This document shows, piece after piece, positions 15,409-23,100 of a stretch of DNA of 64,000 bases. The position numbers and the translations under genes were made by a program. The number at the start of each line of letters is the position of its first letter. Position 1 is the first letter of the stretch. Source of the DNA: 20CM-2-65-7 sp035575675 (GTDB lineage: Bacteria; Gemmatimonadota; Gemmatimonadetes; Gemmatimonadales; GWC2-71-9). The notes beneath the pieces were generated by a model that was not told the origin of the DNA, did not search any database, and saw nothing but the letters and a program-made list of their open reading frames with translations. Location: contig DATLXS010000056.1 of NCBI GenBank assembly GCA_035575675.1, positions 1-64,000 of the forward strand. The letters run 5' to 3'.

Positions 15409-16157
15409 TAGGGACTGCGTCTCACCAGCGACTCGAGCGCCTCGAGCGCTTCGCCGGCCGCGGACAGGCGCTCCACTTCCGACGTCAGCTCCCGGCATCG
15501 TGCCTCGGCGCGCGCTCGGGCCGACTGCGCCTCCTGCAGCCGCCCGTCCAGGTCGGCCAGCTCCGCCTCAGCTTCCTGCAGCAGCGCCGCCTGGTCTTCG
15601 AGCCCGCGCAGCCCGGTAATCTCCTCGAGCACCTGATCGCGCTCGGCGGCGAGCGCCTCCGCCTCGGCCACCGCTTCCTCGGCGATCCGCCGCCGCTCCT
15701 CGGCCTGAGCCTCGAGCAGGCCCCTAGCTCTGCGCTCCTTCTTCAACTCGGCCTCGCCCCGCCCGAGCGCGGCGCGCACTTCCTCCAGCTCCCCGGCTAA
15801 CCGGGTCCGTTCCTCGATGGCGGACTCGAGCCGCGCGCGCATGGCCTCGATCAGCTCGCGCACCGCGGCTGCGGTTTGCTGCGGCTCGGCACCAGCGGCG
15901 GACCGGTGAGCGGTCATCGCCAGACGCTCCCGCAGCGACGCGGCCCGCTCTTTACCGTTATTCCCGCGCGTTACCCGCGGACTTGCTTTCGGAGCTCCGG
16001 GTTGCGGCTCCGCAGTCAGCTCGATATTCGCCGGCTTTTCGTTCCCCCTCTCCGGAACGGAGAGGGGGTCAGGGGGTGAGGCCGTGAGCTCGGTGAGCAC
16101 GCGGGAGATCGTCCGCGGCTTGCGGGCTGGAACGTTGGCGTCGAAACCGGTGGTCAC
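15408..16157 (-). CDS. Coiled-coil protein encoded next to an orphan ParA
   Basis: 249 residues from GTG 16157 (VTTGFDANVPARK), whose codon overlaps the ParA stop (GTGA); the frame is open to 16298 but only inside the ParA gene. An N-terminal Pro-rich stretch is followed by about 150 residues of Glu/Ala/Arg-rich coiled coil (ARLESAIEERTRLAGELEEV, then ERDQVLEEITGL). Part of the Pro-rich stretch (LTASPPDPLSVPERGNEK) is translated from an inserted GC-rich repeat. Coupling suggests it is a partner or cargo adaptor of the ParA-like ATPase. It replaces the ParB expected in a plasmid-type pair. Confidence 0.66.
   Translation of the reverse strand: MTTGFDANVPARKPRTISRVLTELTASPPDPLSVPERGNEKPANIELTAEPQPGAPKASPRVTRGNNGKERAASLRERLAMTAHRSAAGAEPQQTAAAVRELIEAMRARLESAIEERTRLAGELEEVRAALGRGEAELKKERRARGLLEAQAEERRRIAEEAVAEAEALAAERDQVLEEITGLRGLEDQAALLQEAEAELADLDGRLQEAQSARARAEARCRELTSEVERLSAAGEALEALESLVRRSP
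16040..16083. repeat. GC-rich hairpin repeat embedded in a coding sequence
   Basis: CGTTCCCCCTCTCCGGAACG followed by GAGAGGGGGTCAGGGGGTGAGG, the same family as the 14197 and 15324 copies. It lies inside the coiled-coil gene and is read through in frame on the minus strand. Confidence 0.75.
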
Positions 16158-17119
16158 GCGCTCCTCTCCATCGCGCGCTCGTAGCGCGCGGTGATCATCT
16201 CGGTGATAAGGGCGTCGATGTCCCTGGCTCCCTTGGACGATGGAGCGTAAGCATTGATGGGCAGGCCGTCGCTCGAGGCCCTTGCGAACTGCGTGCACTG
16301 CCGCACGATCGTCTCCGACAGAAACTCAGCGTAGTGCGACTCGAGCGCGGCTTTGGCCTCGCGCGCGATCCGGGTCGTGGGGTTGTACTGATTGAGGACG
16401 ATCCGGATCCGCTGCAGCCGGTGGTTCAGGTCGTCCTCGAGCTGGCCCAGCGTCTCGAACAACAATTTGAGCCCGTGAAACGACAGGAAATCCGGAAGCA
16501 CCGGCACGAGCAAGTCGTCGGACGCCATCAGCGCGTTGAGGTTCAGCAGCCCAAAAGAGGGCGGGGCGTCCATGACAATGAACTCGTAGCGGTCCAACAC
16601 CGTGGCGAGGGCCCGCTGCAGCTTGTACTCGCGCCCGGCCATCGGCATGAGCGAGATGTCGATGGTCGTCATCCGCAGGTTGGCCGGGAGCACATCGAAC
16701 TCCGCGAGCGGCGTCCGCACGATCACTTCTTCGATCGGGACTCCGGTGACCAGGGTATCGAAGACGGTGCGCTCGAGGCTCTCGGCGGCGAGCCCCAGGT
16801 GCTGCGTCGCGTGCCCCTGTGAATCGAGGTCGATCAGCAGGACCCGGTGGCCCAGCTCCGCGAGCCGGTAGGCGTACGCCACCGACAGGCTGGTCTTGCC
16901 GGTGCCACCCTTGAAGTTGAGGAAGAGCTGGCGGCGCGACGGCTCCCGGCGAGGGTGGAGGTCCAGCACCCTGCGGTACGCCGACAGGTGCACTGGCCGG
17001 TACGAAGCGGGTCCGCCGGCGAGTGCCTTCAGCTCGGGCAGTTTGTCCGCGGCGGCCAGTTGCTTGTCCGTGAACCCCAGGAGCTTGGCGAAGTGGCTGC
17101 GCTTGTACCGGATTTCCAC
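16154..17119 (-). CDS. ParA/MinD-family ATPase
   Basis: 321 residues. An N-terminal domain of about 60 residues (MEIRYKRSHFAKLLGFTDKQ) looks like a MerR-type helix-turn-helix. It is followed by the deviant Walker A KGGTGKTS, Walker A' LLIDLDSQGHAT, and Walker B FIVMDAPPSFG, all ParA hallmarks. Start is GTG 17119, sharing one base with the upstream TAG. ParA ATPases position plasmids, chromosomes or protein cargo on the nucleoid. No ParB gene adjoins; instead the flanking overlapping genes both encode coiled coils. A role in positioning a protein assembly or a mobile element is possible. Confidence 0.85.
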   Translation of the reverse strand: MEIRYKRSHFAKLLGFTDKQLAAADKLPELKALAGGPASYRPVHLSAYRRVLDLHPRREPSRRQLFLNFKGGTGKTSLSVAYAYRLAELGHRVLLIDLDSQGHATQHLGLAAESLERTVFDTLVTGVPIEEVIVRTPLAEFDVLPANLRMTTIDISLMPMAGREYKLQRALATVLDRYEFIVMDAPPSFGLLNLNALMASDDLLVPVLPDFLSFHGLKLLFETLGQLEDDLNHRLQRIRIVLNQYNPTTRIAREAKAALESHYAEFLSETIVRQCTQFARASSDGLPINAYAPSSKGARDIDALITEMITARYERAMERSA

Positions 17120-18138
17120 TATGAAGCTCGCTGCACGAGGCCGGCTTCCGTGCGCTGAGGGTCCTGGGAGGTGACGCGAAGGATCTGATGCACGATGCGT
17201 CGCACCTGGGGATCGGGATCGGCAGTCAGCGGCTCAAGCAGCGGGCGCAGGGCGAGCCCGCGGGCCGCGGCCGCGGCGAGCACCGCGCGGCGCCGCACGT
17301 GGGGATTCGCGTCGGCAATCCCCCGCCGGATGTGGGGCGCGAGCCGCGCGGGATCCCGTACCAGCAGCCGGCCGAGCGCCTGGTAAGCGGCGGCGCGCAC
17401 GCTCGGGTTTTCAGCATCGACCGCCGCCAGCGCCTCGCCCAGATCGTCAGCCGCGGGACGCTTCGGCGTCATCGCTTCTGTGGGAGGTGCTGTCGCCTGC
17501 TGCTCCAGCTGCTGGCGAAGAGCGGCCTCGCGGCGCTCTCCCAGGGCGTTGTCTCGTTCGAGGTCGAGGACCGCGCGGCGCAGGCTGGCGATGAACTCGG
17601 CAAGGTCGACGGCTTCCGTGTCGCCCTCCCGAACTGCGCCTTGCCACTCGACCACCCGGGTGAGCAAGGTCTCGCGGGATGCCACCAGCTCGTCCACGCG
17701 GGCCCGCAGCTGCGAGGCTGTCTGTTCGCTGGCGGCGATGCGCTCCCGGGCCGCAGCGACTTCGCGCCGCAGGCGCACCAGCTCCTGCGCGTCGTCGCGA
17801 GGCTCCGACTCGAAGAGATGCCCTTGGAGTTTGGCGCGCAGCGCCTCGGACTGTTCCAGTCGCCGGTGCAGCGCGGCGACTTCCTCACGCGCGCGGGCGA
17901 CTTCGTCCTGGAGCAGGCTCAGGCGGCGGGTCTCACCGGCTTCACGGGCCGCAGCCTCGGCGAGCCGGACGCGGGCCTGATCGGCTTCGGCGCGCGCCTC
18001 GTCGAGCGCGCCGCGCAGCTGTTCGAGCCGACACTCGAGCAGCAGGGTCCGGTCCGAGCCCCCCGAGCCCCCCCCGGTAGGCGTGCTTCGATGCGGGGCC
18101 GTTACGCCTGCTCGCAAGGCAAAAGGACCATGCGTCAC
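17119..18138 (-). CDS. Coiled-coil protein with C-terminal HEAT-like repeats
   Basis: 339 residues from GTG 18138 (VTHGPFALRAG). The frame continues to 18213 but there runs into a homopolymer-rich relic of another gene, so the upstream start is unlikely. Residues about 30-230 are continuous Glu/Arg/Ala/Leu coiled coil (LLLECRLEQLRGALDEARAE and similar). The last 120 residues form two to three HEAT-like helical pairs (NPSVRAAAYQALGRLL, then NPHVRRRAVLAAAAA, then DPQVRRIVHQIL). The stop shares a base with the ParA start. It may anchor or regulate the ParA-like ATPase. Confidence 0.66.
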   Translation of the reverse strand: MTHGPFALRAGVTAPHRSTPTGGGSGGSDRTLLLECRLEQLRGALDEARAEADQARVRLAEAAAREAGETRRLSLLQDEVARAREEVAALHRRLEQSEALRAKLQGHLFESEPRDDAQELVRLRREVAAARERIAASEQTASQLRARVDELVASRETLLTRVVEWQGAVREGDTEAVDLAEFIASLRRAVLDLERDNALGERREAALRQQLEQQATAPPTEAMTPKRPAADDLGEALAAVDAENPSVRAAAYQALGRLLVRDPARLAPHIRRGIADANPHVRRRAVLAAAAARGLALRPLLEPLTADPDPQVRRIVHQILRVTSQDPQRTEAGLVQRAS

Positions 18139-18187
18139 TATAGTGAAATGCGTGAGTTCGCGAAACCCGGGAGGCCGGGCCCCCCCC

Positions 18188-18290
18188 TTACGGTGTCGCC
18201 CCCCCCCGCACAACTCCCATCGGCCGCCCGCTCCGTCGGATAGGTGATGCCGAGCTGCTCGAGGTACGTGCGGTATTTGCTCGGCTCAAA
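18188..18290 (-). pseudogene. Second relic of the M20 amidohydrolase 3' end
   Basis: The minus strand reads EPSKYRTYLEQLGITYPTER then AADGSCAG, matching the C-terminus of the intact gene at 21455 almost residue for residue. A run of nine G (minus strand) shifts the frame by one just before the original TP-stop, whose TAA is still present at 18188-18190. Homology ends abruptly at 18290, 34 codons from the end. The remaining bases to 18459 show nothing recognisable apart from the ribosome-binding site of the next gene. Confidence 0.8.
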
Positions 18291-18459
18291 TCGAGAGAAT
18301 ATCGACCTTCTGGTGGCGCATCAGGCACTAGGGAGGGTCATACATTCCAGGAGCGTATGTTCGGTTAGCACAATAATGTGGAAACCCATAACTGCCGTTT
18401 CGACGATGACGATAATGAAAACTGCGGCCGCCTCGAGTGGACTAGGGAGGTGCGCACCA

Positions 18460-19911
18460 ATGTTCGCCAGAGTTCTAGGCTGCCTCACGTGCACTTTCGC
18501 ACTGTCAATCGCGTGCGGTGATGCGAGCGGCCCCCATGCCGGCCCGAACATTCTATCTGGCAGCAATCTATCGGATACGGTCACCTCGATTTTTTCCCCT
18601 CCGCTAGTGGTGCAACTCCTCGACGGTAATAAGCAGCCGATGTCTGGTCAGACGGTCTACTTCAATACAAACGCATTCGTGCTCGTTGCACCCGTAGGAG
18701 ATCCGGGGTTCGTCATCGATCGTCTTCCAGTGACAACGGACGCAGACGGACGGGCGGCCGTCCTGGTTGAGGCGCAGTACGGCGTCGGGGCGGGCAAAGT
18801 GGTAATCGTTGGCCCATCTGGAGAATCAGTCGAGGCGCACTACACTGTCCTGGCGGGCGCTGCAGCACATGTTAAGGCGGATCCGAGTGACACCGCGCTT
18901 TATGTCGCGGGAGCAATGACGTATCGACCTTATGTGACTGACGCGTACGGTAACCGTCGAACTGATGCTCCGGTCTACCAGTACCGCGCACTCAATGCGT
19001 CACTAACTGTCAATTCACAGGGGAAAGCAACTGGTGCGGGAATTGGGCGAGGGTCCATTGTAATCAGCGCTATAGGATTCGCAGATACAGTGTTGGTCAG
19101 TGTGGTCCCTGCAGGACGAATTGCGACACAATACACGGGCCGCGGAGACTTTGGAGGCCCGATAATCGTCACAAACCTCGATGGGTCATCTTTTGACTCG
19201 ATCCCACGCTCAGACCCTGGGGGCAGCTCGTTAGACTGGTCGAGCGTGACTCACGCCTTCGTATTCACGCGAATTTGTACGGTAGAGTGCCTGCTTTCCA
19301 TGGACACCTTGGGCAATATCCGCTCGATCGTGACCAATCCACTTATGCAGAGCGAGTATTATCCGCGTTATGCTCATGACGGTTCGTACATTTATTTCAC
19401 GGGGAATGATTCAGTCAGTACGTGCTATGGCGTGTGGCGAATGCGCCCGGACGGGACAGGGCTGCAACAGATTGTAGCAGATACTCTCGACTGCGGTCGG
19501 CTCGCATACACAACGGGTGTCCCTTCACCTGATTACGCGACTTCTCCATCTCCGGATGGTTCGCGAATCGTGTACGCGAGCCGCACGCTCCATGTTCGAA
19601 CGCTCGCGACGGGCGCGGACACGAGCCTTGGTGTTGTCGGGGACGTCCCACGCTGGTCACCAATAGGTGACTGGATTGCGTACGACAGCGCGGGCACGAT
19701 CATGTTGATTCATCCAGACGGGACCGGCCCTCAGGCGCTCTTGACTCGGACCAATGTTTTTATCCTCAGTCGCGACGTGGCTTGGTCACCTGATGGGCAG
19801 TGGCTCGTGTATCGAGAGGGGGACACTCGACTCGTGCTTGTACAGCTGTCAACGGGTCTCAGATTGCCACTGTCGTTTACGGCTGGTTTGGCCGAGCCGT
19901 CTTGGCATTGA
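18460..19911 (+). CDS. Lipoprotein with Ig-like region and TolB-like beta-propeller
   Basis: 483 residues from ATG 18460, with AGGGAGG 9 bp upstream; the same frame is open to 18244 without a good site. A signal peptide with lipobox LSIAC at about residue 19 indicates outer-membrane anchoring. Residues about 40-290 look like Ig-like/BIG domains (DADGRAAVLVEAQYGVGAG, VTDAYGNRRTDAPV). The C-terminal half carries TolB/WD40-like propeller blades (RMRPDGTGLQQI, SPDGSRIVYAS, HPDGTGPQALL, SPDGQWLVY). A surface-binding or scaffold role is likely. Base composition is visibly less GC-rich than neighbours, suggesting transfer. Confidence 0.75.
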   Translation: MFARVLGCLTCTFALSIACGDASGPHAGPNILSGSNLSDTVTSIFSPPLVVQLLDGNKQPMSGQTVYFNTNAFVLVAPVGDPGFVIDRLPVTTDADGRAAVLVEAQYGVGAGKVVIVGPSGESVEAHYTVLAGAAAHVKADPSDTALYVAGAMTYRPYVTDAYGNRRTDAPVYQYRALNASLTVNSQGKATGAGIGRGSIVISAIGFADTVLVSVVPAGRIATQYTGRGDFGGPIIVTNLDGSSFDSIPRSDPGGSSLDWSSVTHAFVFTRICTVECLLSMDTLGNIRSIVTNPLMQSEYYPRYAHDGSYIYFTGNDSVSTCYGVWRMRPDGTGLQQIVADTLDCGRLAYTTGVPSPDYATSPSPDGSRIVYASRTLHVRTLATGADTSLGVVGDVPRWSPIGDWIAYDSAGTIMLIHPDGTGPQALLTRTNVFILSRDVAWSPDGQWLVYREGDTRLVLVQLSTGLRLPLSFTAGLAEPSWH

Positions 19912-20071
19912 TTGACAGCTTTGATAGGTCATCTCATGTTGACCGAATCCCGGTTGCTGCAAGCTGATGCTAACCCCACGAGTTCGACCAACCGCTCTTC
20001 CCGCTGCCGATAAACCGAGGAACTTCACGCTCACTGTTCAGATCATTCGCTCCCGCCCTGGCATTCATCCC

Positions 20072-20716
20072 CTAGTGAACGTCCATTTGAACAGTCAATG
20101 AAAACACGCTCTGCTTCCACCCTTGGGCAACCATTCCCCCAATGTTGTTGTGTAGTTGTCCGACAATGCCATAGGCGTACTGGATGTGTGGCGCGAATGC
20201 TATAGATCCTGTGTGCGGAAACTCATATCCGAATCCGACCTCCACACCCTCACCTGTTCCAGCGGCATAGGTGCTTTGCTCGGTGGGGAAAGGAAATACA
20301 TTGTGCTGTCCTTTCACGACACGATAATCTGAGACGCCGAGTCCAACATCGACCCATCCACCAGTGCGTGCACTCGGATAGTAGTACAGTGATGCGGTGA
20401 AGGTTGTGATTCCCGCATCCCTAATGCTGTCCACGCCAGTCGTCCACAGTCCCCATGTCGCTCCGACTCGGAGGTGAGGATTCAGTGTTCCCCCGAGACC
20501 GAGGAGGCCATCGAGACCACCCCGATGCGGTCCGCGACAGCTATCGCAGGAAACCGATGCAGAGCCGTACCCCAGGGCGACGCTGGCCCAACCGCCCTGC
20601 CGGGAGCCAGAACCTTGTGCGTTGGCATCAACGCTAATCATGCACAACAAGGCAATCGGGACACAAGCGACCGCTACTCGTAGGTCGTGCCAGAGTTCGT
20701 CAGTTTTGGAGATCAT
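20072..20716 (-). CDS. Small outer-membrane beta-barrel protein with CxxC motif
   Basis: 214 residues. A signal peptide ends near VDANAQG. The rest is alternating Gly/aromatic beta strands (GWASVALGYGSASVSC, ASLYYYPSARTGGWVDVGL, EVGFGYEF) ending in a strand close to the C-terminus. A CDSCRG motif after the first strand matches the CGLCAG motif in the 54366 protein, so the two are paralogues. Start could be ATG 20716 or an internal ATG closer to the hydrophobic core. The role is unknown; such barrels are often small porins or adhesins. Confidence 0.7.
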   Translation of the reverse strand: MISKTDELWHDLRVAVACVPIALLCMISVDANAQGSGSRQGGWASVALGYGSASVSCDSCRGPHRGGLDGLLGLGGTLNPHLRVGATWGLWTTGVDSIRDAGITTFTASLYYYPSARTGGWVDVGLGVSDYRVVKGQHNVFPFPTEQSTYAAGTGEGVEVGFGYEFPHTGSIAFAPHIQYAYGIVGQLHNNIGGMVAQGWKQSVFSLTVQMDVH

Positions 20717-20851
20717 TGCGATTTACGTTCATTAATGGGCCCATGGCGCATAAAATAAATCCCACCAACAAAGAACGACCGAAAGTCCACCGGGTACCGC
20801 CTTGCACCAACGCAGGGCGAGAGAATGGCACACGCCATTAGCACCATATCA

Positions 20852-21412
20852 TCAATAGGTTGGCATGCCCCACGAGGGGCCACCTAACGGAAGCCCAAAT
20901 ACCGTCCGGGGACCCCAACGATCGTACCAAGTCCAAAGCGGCCAAGCCTCATAACGCCGGAGGTAATAAGGATTGTGCATTTGCATCATGGAGTGCAGGT
21001 CGAGTTCTCCAAGACTTGGAACTATCCAACCTGGTAGCCCAATCTCTTTGGCGAGAAATGGAAACAGCATGAACCCGGCGATATCAAACAGGCCATTGCA
21101 AGGGCCGCCATGACTCCAAGGATTGGAGACGCCGTGTGTGAGATCAATTAAATCCTTGTCAAGTGTCTCGTGCAGGACCCCTATAGCCAAGGTTACCTTA
21201 AGCGCATCGTCTGTAGCGTGGTCAGGGTCATGCCTCTCAAAGAAGTCCAAGACTCCATACCCGATCCATGCATGTAAACCGAGACCGATGCCAGTTGTCT
21301 GAAAGCCAGAACAGAACGACTTCCCACTGGGATCCCGCCTATTGACTGGGTCATTTCCAACGAAAGCGTATCGATTTATTCCCCCGTCTAGACCGATCGG
21401 ATCTTCCGACAC
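20852..21412 (-). CDS. Orphan Rhs C-terminal tip (core remnant plus variable tail)
   Basis: 186 residues beginning SEDPIGLDGGINRYAFVGN then DPVNRRDPSG, the Rhs-core end motif after which the toxin-bearing tail starts. No Rhs repeat or earlier core sequence precedes it, so the gene is a 5'-truncated Rhs. It starts from a GTG at 21412 if translated at all. The tail (about 155 residues: LHAWIGYGVLDFFERHDPDH, LHETLDKDLIDLTHG, then a Trp/Tyr/Pro-rich end) has no toxin motif I recognise. Orphan tips serve as recombination cassettes for full Rhs genes elsewhere. No clear immunity gene adjoins. Confidence 0.66.
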   Translation of the reverse strand: MSEDPIGLDGGINRYAFVGNDPVNRRDPSGKSFCSGFQTTGIGLGLHAWIGYGVLDFFERHDPDHATDDALKVTLAIGVLHETLDKDLIDLTHGVSNPWSHGGPCNGLFDIAGFMLFPFLAKEIGLPGWIVPSLGELDLHSMMQMHNPYYLRRYEAWPLWTWYDRWGPRTVFGLPLGGPSWGMPTY

Positions 21413-21454
21413 GATGTGGAAGTGGGCGCATGGCTCTTCATCCTGAGGGGACCG

Positions 21455-23050
21455 CTACGGCGTCGCGCTCCCCGCACAACTCCCGTCCGCCGCCCGCTCG
21501 GTGGGATAGGTGATGCCCAGCTGCTCGAGATACGTGCGGTATTTGCTCGGATCATAGTAGAAGCGGCGCATCTGCGGCCGGTATCTCGCCATCACGTCAC
21601 GGTTCAGCTCGATCGCCGGGCGGTCCTGCGGGCGGATGAGCGGTTGGTACTTGATGTCTTTCGTCTGCACGTTGCGGAAATAGTCCCACGCCCCCGCGAC
21701 GAGCTCCGGCCGCATCAGGAAGTCGAGGATCGTCATCGCCATCACCTTCGCGCCCGCCGTGGCGCCCTTGTGGGCGATCGGTGTCGCCATCGAGATCGCG
21801 TTGGCCCAGTTGTGCCCCGGCAGCCCAGGGATGTTGGACGGAAACCGCAACGTGACCGTCGGGACGTTCCACGAGACGTCGCCGATGTCGTCCGAGCCGC
21901 CGCCCGTGCGCTCGTTGGGCTTCAGCCCCGGCCGCAGCGTGTCGAGCTTGACGGCGAGCCCGGAATCGGGCACGCCCAGCTCGCGCTGCAACGCTTTCGC
22001 GAGCCGCTGGTCGGCGTCGCTCCATTCGGGCAATCCGACCTGCTTGATGTTTTCGTACATCGCCTCGGCCACGACGCGATTGAAATGGGCGGGCCAGGCG
22101 GAGCCGAGGATGCGCTGCGGAAGGAGCGTGGTGCTGCTCATCATCGCCGCGGCACGCGCCATCGTATCGGCGAGCGCGTACATCTCCATGATGTGCGGAT
22201 AGTCGAGCTCGCGCAGGTAGTACCAGACGGACGCGGTCGGCGGGACGACGTTGGGCTGGTCGCCGCCGTTCGGGATGACGTAGTGCGAGCGCTGCTGCAG
22301 GCGCAGATGCTCGCGCCGGAAGTTCCAGCCGATATCCATCAGCTCGACGGCGTCGAGCGCGCTGCGGCCGCGCCACGGCGCGCCCGCGGCATGCGCGCTC
22401 CTGCCCTGGAAGCTGAACAGCACGGACACCAGGCCGTTGCCCGCGACGTCGCCCCACGACGTCGCCAGGTTGTCATCGACGTGCGTGAACAGCACGATGT
22501 CGACACCCGAGAACAGCCCGTCGCGCACGTAGTACGCTTTGGTGCCGACCAGCTCTTCGGCGACGCCGGGCCAGAGCTGCAGCGTCCCCGGCAGATGCTC
22601 GCGCTCCATGATCTTCTTGATCGCCAATGCCGCGGTGATGTTCACCGCCTGCCCGGAGTTATGGCCCTCGCCGTGGCCCGGCGCGCCCTCGATCATCGGA
22701 GCGTGGCACGCGACGCCCGGCTTCTGGGATGCCTGCGGGATGTCGTCGATGTCTGAGCCGAGGGAGATGACCGGCTTGCCGGAGCCCCAGGTGGCGACCC
22801 ACGCGGTCGGGATTCCCGCGATCCCTTCACGCACCGTGAACCCGTTCTTGCGCAGCAGATCGGTCAGGTAGCGGGAGGTTTCCGTCTCTTGGAATCCCAG
22901 CTCGCCAAAGCTGAAGATCTGATCTACCATCTGCTGCGTAAACTGGGCGCGACTGGCAACGTCCTGCACGGCTTCCTGCTTGAGCGCGGCGAGTCTGGGG
23001 GACTGCGTTGCAGCTTGCAAAACGAGGAGTAGGCTATGCAGGGACGGCAC
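21455..23050 (-). CDS. M20-family amidohydrolase (AbgB-like), probably exported
   Basis: 531 residues. The N-terminus (MPSLHSLLLVLQAATQS) can act as a signal peptide. M20 features are clear: SLGSDIDDIP, HAPMIEGAPGHGEGHNSG with the first metal His residues, EELVGTK with the catalytic Glu, the dimerisation-domain motif GRSAHAAGAPWRGRSALDAV, and a late metal His in IPGLPGHNW. This resembles p-aminobenzoyl-glutamate hydrolase subunit B and amidohydrolases that cleave acylated amino acids. A C-terminal extension of about 60 residues is present and is the part duplicated as relics at 10696 and 18188. Confidence 0.87.
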   Translation of the reverse strand: MPSLHSLLLVLQAATQSPRLAALKQEAVQDVASRAQFTQQMVDQIFSFGELGFQETETSRYLTDLLRKNGFTVREGIAGIPTAWVATWGSGKPVISLGSDIDDIPQASQKPGVACHAPMIEGAPGHGEGHNSGQAVNITAALAIKKIMEREHLPGTLQLWPGVAEELVGTKAYYVRDGLFSGVDIVLFTHVDDNLATSWGDVAGNGLVSVLFSFQGRSAHAAGAPWRGRSALDAVELMDIGWNFRREHLRLQQRSHYVIPNGGDQPNVVPPTASVWYYLRELDYPHIMEMYALADTMARAAAMMSSTTLLPQRILGSAWPAHFNRVVAEAMYENIKQVGLPEWSDADQRLAKALQRELGVPDSGLAVKLDTLRPGLKPNERTGGGSDDIGDVSWNVPTVTLRFPSNIPGLPGHNWANAISMATPIAHKGATAGAKVMAMTILDFLMRPELVAGAWDYFRNVQTKDIKYQPLIRPQDRPAIELNRDVMARYRPQMRRFYYDPSKYRTYLEQLGITYPTERAADGSCAGSATP

Positions 23051-23100
23051 GAGTTCCTCCGCAAGGCTGGCGTGGAGTGGGAAAGCTATATTCTGTCCTC

